A DNA stretch of 64,000 nt from positions 124,001 through 188,000 of the forward strand of contig CAVVAJ010000007.1 of the NCBI GenBank assembly GCA_963746255.1, in the 5' to 3' direction. Below, piece after piece: positions 52,868 through 61,136 of this stretch; position 1 is the stretch's first letter; each line of letters starts with the position of its first letter. The position numbers and the translations under genes were made by a program. Source of the stretch: DAOVXM01 sp963746255 (GTDB taxonomy: Bacteria; Chloroflexota; Anaerolineae; Anaerolineales; UBA4823). The notes under the pieces were generated by a model that was not told the origin of the DNA, searched no databases, and saw only the letters and a program-made list of their open reading frames with translations.

Positions 52868-54602
52868 CTAGCGGCAGATCAGGGTTGGAATATCACTCTC
52901 GCGCAGTACCTGGTCAACACTGCTGCCGAGGACTGATTTCTCCAACTGGAGAATATCCATATCCCCCCATCAGGATCAAGTCACAGCCGGCTTCTGCTGC
53001 GGTCTGCAGGATAGAATCGGCCACTGGACCATTATTTTCGAAATAATACGCCTGGATACCATATGAATTCAGGTATTTCTTTGCATCATCTATGACTCGG
53101 GATGAAGGGGTAGCTGCTTCCTTTACAGTTAAGACGTTGAGACTCACATTCCAGCGCCCAGCGATGTATGCACTGATGTATAGCGCCTCATCAGCTTTGG
53201 GGCTGCCATCGTATGCTAACAGGACCTTTTGAATGGGCAATGGTTCACCTGGTACTGCCAGGATAGGCGTTGGGCAGCGTCGCACTAGGGTGTGGAATCC
53301 TGAGCCGAGCTTGGCGATTGGTCCTGGTGCCGGGGGATAAGAGAGCTTGATCACCAGCAGGTCGACCCAGCGGGATCTATCACAAAGCACTCTAGCGATT
53401 GTCCCATTCTCGAAAATTAATTTCCTGCTGACTTTAGTGTTTTCACAGCAGCGAGTAAATTCTTCGATCAGTAAATCCTTTTCACCCGCGATATCTTGAG
53501 CCCCATAGTTGGTTACATGCAGCCCATAGATTCGTGCACCCTCGAGCTGGGCGATAACCAAGGCTTGCTCCAAAGCTGGCCATGATGTCCCATCACCTGC
53601 TATTGGCACCAAAATATCATCAAACAATGGGGCATTATCCCCGTTATTACGGCGTTCTGCCCGCCATTGACCGGACGCTGGTCCCCGCTCGAATACATCC
53701 GGGGTGAGGGAATTTAGTACTTTGCGTCCTGCGCGGGCTGCTTTCCGGGTTGGTGTTGGGCTAGTTCTGCTGACGAGATCGCTGAGTGCAGCTTGGGTTT
53801 TGATATCCAATCCCAATGCATCGCTGAGTTCTTTACGATATTTCGAAACCCATATGTATAGATCAGCCTCACTGCGTTTTGGGAAGTCGCGCAGAATACC
53901 TTTCTCCCGGATCAAGTGGACGATTGGCAAGTAAACCTTGTCATACCAATTGGCAGCTGCTTCTTCGTACGAGATCTCCTGCTTATGATCAATCCCCATG
54001 AAGTAGCGGTGGACGTCGATATGTTCTGCTAACTCTCTATACCTGCCGGGCGAGGTTACGCTCAGATCAGCATCAGGCCGCGAAACATCCAGGTGAGTGA
54101 GTTTTAAAAAATCTGCATATTCTGCCTTGATGATCAAGTCATCAAGATTTTCATCTGGAGAGAGGGGGACCGGCGAATGGAACTCTGTGACATATGCCTG
54201 GATATGGGTGGCTCCAACCTGGCGGGCGATGGAAATACGGTGATTGCCGTCCAAGACGAAGTATCCCTCACCGATCCGGTACAAATCTACTGGGGGGATT
54301 TGACTGCCGTCTGATATGGCGGTTTTAACTCGTGCCCAACGACCTTCGTCTACGCTTGCGCGCGGCCGGAAATCACGGGTGAAATCTTGGTAGCGACCCA
54401 CGCTTCCGACAATGTGATCGAGGGGAACCTCAACCAGGTTTGCTTTTGAGGCTTGCACCGCTTGTAATCTTTTCCGTACTTCTTCAAATGGGAGCAGGTC
54501 ATCCGTCTGCCCGGTAAGTTTAGTTAGGATGTCTTTTAGAGCTGCTTTTCGACGTGCGCTGCGGAAGTCTTCAACTGCTCGTGAGTAGTGATAAATCGAC
54601 AA
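52868..54602 (-). pseudogene. ParB-like domain fused to two universal stress domains, C-terminal frameshift
   Basis: A continuous frame from 54602 gives 562 residues, ending GGYGYSPVGEISPRQQC; one base removed near 52945 restores the family ending LEKSVLGSSVDQVLRESDIP and stops at 52868. Residues about 56-138 form a ParB-like nuclease-fold domain (YFVLDGNHRISIARQVG). Residues about 325-455 and 458-575 are Usp domains (DDILVPIAGDGTSWPALEQ; KVLLAYDGSPKADEAL, with the ATP-binding G-x2-G-x9-GSS only after repair). Function is likely nucleotide-dependent stress regulation. One base change means sequencing error is possible. Confidence 0.72.
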
Positions 54603-54886
54603 GGAATCTCTCCAAGAAACGTTGACTCAATGATTAAATTGTACCAGCGACCTCGAAAAACCACATCGTAGAAGGTTTCTTATTGATTATATGGCGACGT
54701 TTTCGGAGCCGCCGTTAAATTGGTTGCGTACAATATTGCCGAAATCGGATTTGTTGATCATCAGCCGATCTACTACGACCAATCACCTGAGCAATTCCGG
54801 TATCGGGAATCATACAAAAATCATGATGTCATAATCCTGCTTGATGCTCAAACGAACAGTGGATTGATGATCTCCAGGCTGATGGA

Positions 54887-55492
54887 GTGCAGCGGGAATC
54901 TGCCCTGGCTGACTTACGACAGGTCATTCTAGGCGGATTACCATATGCGCTTCACAGATGGCTTCCAACCAATGATCCCCGCTTTGCATCATTAGCAGAG
55001 GAAGTTGCCCAGGATACCCTGTTGCGCGTTTTATACCGCCTGGATACTTTTGAGGGGCGCAGCCAGTTCACTCCCTGGGAGCACAAAATTGCGGTGAGAA
55101 TTGCCCTGACCGAGCTTCGGCGCAAACGGTGGGAGAATGTCTCACTGGATGATTTGGTTGATAGAGAGGAACGTCCTCCTCTTGCTGGTTTGATGATCGA
55201 TAATCAAGCTGCCACGCCAGAAAATATTGTCGAGGGTGCTGATATGATGCAGCGCGTGCAGCGGATTATCGCCGAGGAATTGACGGATAAGCAGCGCCAG
55301 GCAATGATAGCGGTTGCGATCAATGGCATGCCGCTTGAAGAGGTCGCCCGCCGAATGGGCACCAACCGTAATGCACTTTATAAGCTGATGCACGATACCC
55401 GTTTGCGCCTTAAGCACAGGCTGGCACAAGAAGGACTAACACCCGAAGATGTTCTTGCTGTTTTTGAAATGGGTAAGAATTTTTTGGTCTGA
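54887..55492 (+). CDS. Sigma-70 family RNA polymerase sigma factor (ECF-like)
   Basis: A 201-residue sigma factor. Region 2 includes LAEEVAQDTLLRVLYRLDTF and RSQFTPWEHKIAVRIALTEL; region 4 includes LTDKQRQAMIAVAINGMPLE and ARRMGTNRNALYKLMHDTRL. The GTG at 54887 is internal to a longer open stretch: upstream codons from 54845 read NEQWIDDLQADG, which resembles the family N-terminus, but lead to no standard start. The start may be lost by a small indel. The next gene encodes a zinc-finger protein that could act as its anti-sigma. Confidence 0.8.
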   Translation: MQRESALADLRQVILGGLPYALHRWLPTNDPRFASLAEEVAQDTLLRVLYRLDTFEGRSQFTPWEHKIAVRIALTELRRKRWENVSLDDLVDREERPPLAGLMIDNQAATPENIVEGADMMQRVQRIIAEELTDKQRQAMIAVAINGMPLEEVARRMGTNRNALYKLMHDTRLRLKHRLAQEGLTPEDVLAVFEMGKNFLV

Positions 55493-55511
55493 GACGTCAG
55501 ATATACAGACT

Positions 55512-55835
55512 ATGAGCGAAAATAATATTCTCAATAAAATCATTAAGCGTTTGAACGCTGGAAAACGAGCATCGCAGCCGAAATCGACTGCACAGCATGA
55601 TGCTGCGATGATGGTCAAGCTGTTTCATATGGTGGAAAATACCGGTGAAGTTGAACTAAGTTGTGATGAAGTATTTGATTTAATTGACCAATATGTTGAA
55701 TACGATGTGGGCAGTGATAATGCCGCCAGTTTGTTACCCCTGGTAAAAAAACATCTTGATCGATGCCGAGGCTGCCTTGAGGAATACGAAGCTCTGGCAA
55801 GGGTCATAAAAGCTTCCTCAGAACTAAGCGCCTGA
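55512..55835 (+). CDS. Putative zinc-finger anti-sigma factor
   Basis: A 107-residue protein. The pattern KKHLDRCRGCLEEYEALARV (H-x3-C-x2-C) at residues about 78-97 is that of zf-HC2 anti-sigma proteins, which bind and inhibit ECF sigma factors. No membrane helix is present, so it would be a soluble regulator. It starts 19 bases after the sigma gene, supporting a sigma/anti-sigma pair. I set the start at the ATG at 55512; the same frame is open further up but runs into the sigma gene. Confidence 0.65.
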   Translation: MSENNILNKIIKRLNAGKRASQPKSTAQHDAAMMVKLFHMVENTGEVELSCDEVFDLIDQYVEYDVGSDNAASLLPLVKKHLDRCRGCLEEYEALARVIKASSELSA

Positions 55836-55933
55836 TTAGTAATAATCTTTCTTGTCGACTCTGACCTAATTACTCGCTACAATTACGATGAATTCTTCTA
55901 GGAGTGAATGCAAGAAATCAGACTGGGAATTAT

Positions 55934-56182
55934 ATGAACCCTTTCCGCGGTGAGCCTATGGATAATCATAATCAGGATCAGGAGGCTTTTTTCAAAGGCC
56001 TGGAAAGAAGCGGCTCGAATGGGTGAGCGAAATTCGTGACGCATTCCCATAATATCCCCTGGGTTTATTTGATTGGGTCTATGATTTGGTTTGACAGCTT
56101 GGTCTCAATTGGCGGGCTAATTGTAGAAACGAACATGTGTGTCTGCACTGCTGGGCTCGATTTTGCTGAAGGCGGAGATTGA
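55934..56182 (+). pseudogene. Possible DUF4342-like remnant
   Basis: Part of a 374-base gap. A 30-codon frame (55934-56026) starts MNPFRGEPMDNHNQDQEAFF; shifting one frame at a T-run gives KAWKEAARMGERNS, and another frame gives SLVSIGGLIVETNMC to a stop at 56182. These pieces recall small membrane proteins with a W..A...G..R start. With several shifts and stops the assignment is weak. Confidence 0.25.
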
Positions 56183-56209
56183 GTTTTTTATCGGAGATTT
56201 CAGGTCGTG

Positions 56210-57058
56210 TTATGTTCGTTCATTTTTGCGGATCAGATCTGTTCCGATAACCAGTAGAAATGAGATCAGACCCAACAGCAGCGCGGCGCTGTAGGCACCA
56301 GTGTATTGGCGTTCATCCAAGGCGCGGTAAATGTAAAGTGTTGCGGTTTCAGTCCGCCCCTGGATGCCTCCGCCAACTACCAGGATAGCTCCAAATTCAC
56401 CCAGGGCGCGGGCAAATGTCAGCATGATCCCGTAAATAATTCCCCAACGCAACGCTGGGAAGGTCACCCTCCAGAATATTTGCCAGCCATTTGCTCCCAT
56501 CGTGGCTGCGGCCTGTTCCTGATTGATCCCTAAGTTCTCCAATACGGGTATCAGCTCCCGAATCATAAAGGGCATCGTTACAAATAATGTGGCCAGAACC
56601 ATGCCTGGAACCGCGAACGCTACTCTGATCCCCAACGGTTCTAATAATGGTGCGAATAATCCATTCCTGCCAAATAGCAGTAGTAACATGTAACCAACGA
56701 CTACTGGAGATATTGCAAAAGGTAGATCGATCAGGCCGTTGAGTAAATTTCGTCCTAGAAAACTATCTCGCACAAGAACCCATGCAGTCAATATGCCAAA
56801 AATTGTGTGAACTGCCACAACGACTAGACTGATTAATAGTGTTAATCGGAATGCTTTTAATACATCAGGTTGGCTCAGTGAGCGTACGATCGCACCCAAT
56901 CCGTCTCGAAAAGCACCAATTGTAAGCGAAACAATCGGCAAAAGGATCAGTGTGCCAACATAGGCAACGACCAGAGCAATCAGGATACGCTGAATCCAAG
57001 GATTTTCTTTGGATAAGGTTTGCGGAATAGAATTGAGCTGTGTATTGGTAGTGTTCAT
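56210..57058 (-). CDS. cysW: Sulfate ABC transporter permease CysW
   Basis: A 282-residue permease with six helices. VRDSFLGRNLLNGLIDLPFA and ALRWGIIYGIMLTFARALGE, the EAA loop with ARALGEFGAILVVGG, are typical of CysW. It imports sulfate or thiosulfate with CysT and CysA. Its ATG overlaps the cysT stop by four bases. No terminator is evident after it. Confidence 0.92.
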   Translation of the reverse strand: MNTTNTQLNSIPQTLSKENPWIQRILIALVVAYVGTLILLPIVSLTIGAFRDGLGAIVRSLSQPDVLKAFRLTLLISLVVVAVHTIFGILTAWVLVRDSFLGRNLLNGLIDLPFAISPVVVGYMLLLLFGRNGLFAPLLEPLGIRVAFAVPGMVLATLFVTMPFMIRELIPVLENLGINQEQAAATMGANGWQIFWRVTFPALRWGIIYGIMLTFARALGEFGAILVVGGGIQGRTETATLYIYRALDERQYTGAYSAALLLGLISFLLVIGTDLIRKNERT

Positions 57059-57927
57059 TTAACAATATTCCGTTCGCGACGCTGGAGCCAATTGACCAAC
57101 ATCATCAGGCTGAATGCGATCGCTACCATCACGATCGATACCGCGCTCGCTCCCAACCGGTTCTCTGATTCCACTTCGCCCAGCAAGTAGACTGCTGCGG
57201 TTTGTGAATAAAATGGAATGTTGCCTGCCACGATAACCACCGAACCAAACTCACCAATCGCCCGAGCAAAGCTGAGTAGGGCTCCGCTCGTGAGGGGTAA
57301 AATCAATGGCGGCAGAGTGATGCGCAGGAAGATTGGCCAGGCTCCCGCTCCCAGTGTAGCGGCAGCGTCTTCCTGGGTGCGATCCATGCCTTGCAATACC
57401 GGTTGGATGGCGCGCACAACAAACGGAAAGGTGATGAACAGGAGCGCGAGTACAATTCCTGGCGGGGCAAAAATAATTGAGATACCAAATACTTCCTTCA
57501 GCCAGGCGCCGAGAGCCTGCTGCGGTCCGAAGAGGATCACCAGCATTACGCCCGTCACTAAAGTGGGGATTGCTAGAGGGACATCAACCAGACTGTTGAA
57601 CAGTGTCTTTCCGGGGAAATTGTAACGCACGATAACATACGCGGTTACTGTGCCCATCACTGTATTGATGATGGTCATGACGGCTGAGGTCCATAACGTT
57701 AAGAACAAAGCATGCCGGGCGATTGGCAGCGTTATCTGATTCCACAAGCCGGTTAAACCTTCGCGGAGCCCGTCTTGAAAGATTACCAGCAGGGGAATAA
57801 TCAGTAGAAAGGCTAGATAGGATAATGCCGCTCCGCGTACGCTCCAACGCCCCCATGATAGGTTAATCCTATGAGCACTAACGTGTTGGTCTTGTTTCAA
57901 TTTATGATCAAGATGAATTACACTCAT
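57055..57927 (-). CDS. cysT: Sulfate ABC transporter permease CysT
   Basis: A 290-residue permease. Segments VRYNFPGKTLFNSLVDVPLA, QEDAAATLGAGAWPIFLRIT and SFARAIGEFGSVVIVAGN match CysT/CysU. The first 30 residues are a soluble leader before the first helix. It lies 58 bases after the cysA stop and overlaps cysW by four bases. Confidence 0.92.
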   Translation of the reverse strand: MSVIHLDHKLKQDQHVSAHRINLSWGRWSVRGAALSYLAFLLIIPLLVIFQDGLREGLTGLWNQITLPIARHALFLTLWTSAVMTIINTVMGTVTAYVIVRYNFPGKTLFNSLVDVPLAIPTLVTGVMLVILFGPQQALGAWLKEVFGISIIFAPPGIVLALLFITFPFVVRAIQPVLQGMDRTQEDAAATLGAGAWPIFLRITLPPLILPLTSGALLSFARAIGEFGSVVIVAGNIPFYSQTAAVYLLGEVESENRLGASAVSIVMVAIAFSLMMLVNWLQRRERNIVK

Positions 57928-57985
57928 TTTTGCTCTGTGTAACCTCAGTTGTGGTTTTATTTACTGCACAGTTAGCCCCGTAGAG

Positions 57986-59896
57986 TTATCTCCTTAGCCC
58001 GGTTATTCGATCAATTCGTCCTCGATAATAATTAGACCTAACAATAAGAATGGAGCAGTTTGTGATTTTTTCCAATGTCTGGCCAACCATACCATTCAAT
58101 GAAATTCTCCCACCCGAATCTGTTAGAGGTGCGCCCAAAACTACCAGATCATAGCCATTCTCCTGGACCTCCGAGCAAATCTCTTCGGAGACTGCACCAT
58201 ATCGGATGGTCGTAGTGGCAGGGACGCCCATCAGTGATAGGGAGCGCATACCCCCCTCCAGGAATCCCTCAACCCGGTTGTTCAAGTCTAGATCTCGCAC
58301 CGTTGCGGGAAGAACTGAGAGTAAGGTTGCTTCTGCGCTTAGATGGCGCACCAGACGCCCGGCGAAGAGCACATCGTCTTTACCCGGCTCGCCACTAGTA
58401 ACACAAATAAGCGCTTTGACTGGTGCTGACTGAGGCTGCGGAACCAATAGCAGGTGATGTTCGCCAACCTCCATGATTTGCTCGGCGAGTTGGGAATCTT
58501 CCTGGTGCCCATACCCCAGAATAACCAAGTCGTACGGACGTTTTTCGACTGCCCGGGTGATGGCTAGAGCGGTTGGTTCTGGAATAGGTAGCATTTCGAT
58601 TGCGGCCAACCCACTGCCTACCTGTTTGCGCGCTTCTTCCAGATGAGCCTCAAGCATTTCATTTGACTGCCCGCAGCCCAACAGGGTAACCCGTGCGTGG
58701 GCTAATCTTCCAATCTGCCCTCCCAAAGTGATGGCTCCCCGGGACCGCAGTGATCCATCTGTGACTATCAGGAAATTCAAGCCTGGGTGTGCAAGAGCAT
58801 GGATCCGATGGACGCCCACCCAGGCTTTATCGCCTGAATGTAGCGGATACCGGCTGGCTTGTTCCGGTGAGCGTGTCGCGTCTACCAGGAAAGAGTTGGT
58901 GCCGAAAGCGACCAGCGGTGATATTGGGCGTACGCCTGGAATCGGGGGCAGTATAAGGCGCAACCGTTCATGCGCACCAGCGAAAGACACTTCCTCAACT
59001 TCTGCTTGTCCCAAATTCGGACAATCCAAAGTTGCGGCTTCTGAAGCTAGGGCAACATCCTCCGGCCGAAAGAGTACTTGGACCCGGCGGTCGTTCCCAA
59101 ATTCATGAATCTCTTTAGGAGTATGAAAATACCACTTGCCCAACTTTGCACCTTCTTGGGTCATATTGCCGACCAACAAGTTTGCTGTGCCCAGAAAGGA
59201 CGCAACAAATTCAGTCTGGGGCCGTTGGTAGAGCTCTTCAGGAGTACCCACCTCCAGCAAACGTCCGTAGCTCATGACACCAATTCGATCAGCGAGGTCA
59301 AAGGCTTCTTCCTGATCATGAGTGACAAATATCGTCGCAACCCCCAGTTTCCTTTGAATTGTCTTTAGGTTTCTACGTAATTCAACCCGGATCTTGGCGT
59401 CCAAAGCGCCGAGCGGTTCATCGAGTAGCAAGACGTCCGGCTGGTAAGCTATGGCTCGGGCTAGGGCTACTCGCTGTTGCTGCCCGCCCGAAAGCTGCCA
59501 TGGCATTCGGCTTCCTAACCCGGCCAAACCGACCAGTTCTAGCAGCTCATCTCGTCTTTGACGGCGTTTGGTAACCGGCACTTTGCGGATACTCAGCCCA
59601 AATTCAACATTGTCTGCTATGGTCATATACTGGAAAAGTGCGTAATTTTGAAATACAAACCCCACCCTTCGCTGTTGGGGTGGTAGCCAGGTTACATCCC
59701 GGCCATGCAGCAAGATCCGCCCCTGGTCGGCTGCAACCAGACCCGCGATGATGCTCAATATGGTAGTCTTACCGCTGCCACTGGAACCAAGCAGAACGAA
59801 AAACTCACCATCTTCGATCTCCAAAGACACATTATTAACCACTGGATGGTCATCATAACGTTTGGTGAGCTTTTCCAGGCAAATTGACATGGTCAA
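57986..59896 (-). CDS. cysA: Sulfate ABC transporter ATPase CysA fused to two Usp-like domains
   Basis: A 636-residue protein, nearly twice the usual CysA (about 350). Residues 1-235 are the ABC domain: VLLGSSGSGKTTILSIIAGL (Walker A), WQLSGGQQQRVALARA and VLLLDEPLGALDAKIR. Residues about 240-350 are the TOBE-like regulatory part (FRPEDVALASEAA). Then come two tandem Usp-type domains, about 375-493 (LNFLIVTDGSLRSRGAITLG ... YDLVILGYGH) and 494-625 (KALICVTSGEPGKDDVLFAG ... YDLVVLGAP ... CSILIVR). It should drive sulfate import; the Usp domains could couple it to energy or stress state. Fusion is in one frame with no gap. Confidence 0.87.
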   Translation of the reverse strand: MTMSICLEKLTKRYDDHPVVNNVSLEIEDGEFFVLLGSSGSGKTTILSIIAGLVAADQGRILLHGRDVTWLPPQQRRVGFVFQNYALFQYMTIADNVEFGLSIRKVPVTKRRQRRDELLELVGLAGLGSRMPWQLSGGQQQRVALARAIAYQPDVLLLDEPLGALDAKIRVELRRNLKTIQRKLGVATIFVTHDQEEAFDLADRIGVMSYGRLLEVGTPEELYQRPQTEFVASFLGTANLLVGNMTQEGAKLGKWYFHTPKEIHEFGNDRRVQVLFRPEDVALASEAATLDCPNLGQAEVEEVSFAGAHERLRLILPPIPGVRPISPLVAFGTNSFLVDATRSPEQASRYPLHSGDKAWVGVHRIHALAHPGLNFLIVTDGSLRSRGAITLGGQIGRLAHARVTLLGCGQSNEMLEAHLEEARKQVGSGLAAIEMLPIPEPTALAITRAVEKRPYDLVILGYGHQEDSQLAEQIMEVGEHHLLLVPQPQSAPVKALICVTSGEPGKDDVLFAGRLVRHLSAEATLLSVLPATVRDLDLNNRVEGFLEGGMRSLSLMGVPATTTIRYGAVSEEICSEVQENGYDLVVLGAPLTDSGGRISLNGMVGQTLEKITNCSILIVRSNYYRGRIDRITGLRR

Positions 59897-60058
59897 GCAA
59901 TCCCTTTCCTTGATCTTTTATTACAGCAAATACCTCTGAGGAGTTTATTCGGTTTATGCACGATCAATTGTTATATTAGTTCTTATTAATACAATCATTA
60001 CGCATCCCATTGCGGTTGAGAAGGTCACCTTTTGGTTGAACCCATTCAAGCAACAAAA

Positions 60059-60090
60059 CGGAAGATTGCTTCCGTCGCAAGGTTTCGCCC
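60059..60090. repeat. Short dispersed repeat, copy 1
   Basis: Begins CGGAAGATTGCTTCCG, a perfect small hairpin (60059-60074), followed by TCGCAAGGTTTCGCCC. Shares GGAAGATTGCTTC and GTCGC with copy 2. Confidence 0.5.
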
Positions 60091-60331
60091 TTGTTTCATC
60101 TTTATAGTTTAACTGGCGGGGATGACATCAGAGATGATGAAGGTGTGACAAAGCTGTGATATGTTTGGAGCTGAGGGGTACGTACAAAAATCCAGACGCT
60201 AACAGAAGTTCACTTACACTGTTCGCCGAATTTACGATATATTCACTATATTTCTTGACAATCCAGTCATTGTGAAACAAGCAGAAGGACAGAAATGGCA
60301 ACCTTGGACTAATACAACCCAACGTGTATAA

Positions 60332-60360
60332 GGAAGATTGCTTCGGTCGCTGCGCTCAAG
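60332..60360. repeat. Short dispersed repeat, copy 2
   Basis: GGAAGATTGCTTCGGTCGCT then GCGCTCAAG. It resembles the GATTGCTTCGTCGCT-type intergenic repeats common in several bacterial phyla, and copy 1 above. Confidence 0.5.
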
Positions 60361-60425
60361 CCCAATGTGGTTCGATTTCCGTTTGTCCAAGTAATTTGTT
60401 TAATCCGCTAATGAGACCTAATTCG

Positions 60426-61136
60426 CTAATGGGCTTGCTTATCCAGAGCATCAATGAGTTTTAGCCCATAACCTTTGGCGGGTATGGTCTCAATGAAGAT
60501 CGGTTGAGAGGGATCTGGCTCAATCTTTACGCGCAAGCGGCGGACGAGCTGCCGGAGCATATCGCGATCACCTCCCCCAGGACCCCAAGTGTAATTGATC
60601 AAATCCTGAATGGTCAGGATATGTCCAGCGTGAAGCATCAAATATTCCAACAACCGATTTTCTAAATCGGTGAGAGAAATGGGTATCCCATCCCGGTTCC
60701 GCACTTCCCGGCGGTCTGTGTCTAATGCAAGTGCGCCGGCTTTCAGGACGCTCGCCTCAGGCCCTCGCAAAGACCGCCTCAAAACAGTCTTTACCCTCGC
60801 GATGAACTGGCGTGGGCTGAAAGGCTTAACAATATAATCATCCGCCCCCATTTTTAGGCCATGGACGATGTCGTCTTCTTCGCCGCGCACTGTGAGCAGG
60901 ATGATAGGTGTATCAGCTTTTTCACGGATACGCTGAAGGACGGTAAACCCATCTGTTGCAGGAACTGTCTTCGGAAGATTCACATCCAAGATGACAATAT
61001 CTGGTTTTTCCTCCTTCCAACGGTGTAGGGCACTCTCGCCATTCTGAGCTTGGATGACCTGGAATCCCGCTTTTCGTAAAGAGAAAGCAACCAGTTCCGC
61101 TAATACAATATCATCATCGACAACCAAGGCTTTCAT
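60426..61136 (-). CDS. OmpR/PhoB-family response regulator
   Basis: A 236-residue regulator. The receiver has ALVVDDDIVLAELVAFSLR, acceptor Asp in KPDIVILDVNLPKT and the Lys in YIVKPFSPRQF. The output is an OmpR winged helix: LTDLENRLLEYLMLHAGHIL and DMLRQLVRRLRVKIEPDPSQ. It overlaps the kinase stop by four bases, so they are coupled. Lying between sbp and cysA, it may control sulfate transport. Confidence 0.92.
   Translation of the reverse strand: MKALVVDDDIVLAELVAFSLRKAGFQVIQAQNGESALHRWKEEKPDIVILDVNLPKTVPATDGFTVLQRIREKADTPIILLTVRGEEDDIVHGLKMGADDYIVKPFSPRQFIARVKTVLRRSLRGPEASVLKAGALALDTDRREVRNRDGIPISLTDLENRLLEYLMLHAGHILTIQDLINYTWGPGGGDRDMLRQLVRRLRVKIEPDPSQPIFIETIPAKGYGLKLIDALDKQAH

Larger units (their letters stand above)
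59897..60425. other. Gap with two short repeat copies
   Basis: A 529-base stretch with no credible gene. It contains two copies of a GGAAGATTGCTTC repeat (60059-60090 and 60332-60360) and little else. Promoter elements for cysA are probably inside but none is clear. Confidence 0.4.

Noticed and set aside
54720..54932. A 70-codon frame before the sigma factor
   Set aside because: No recognisable content, and it overlaps the sigma gene in another frame.
60128..60322. A 64-codon minus-strand frame in the cysA upstream gap
   Set aside because: No ribosome site or family features; it lies between two repeat copies.
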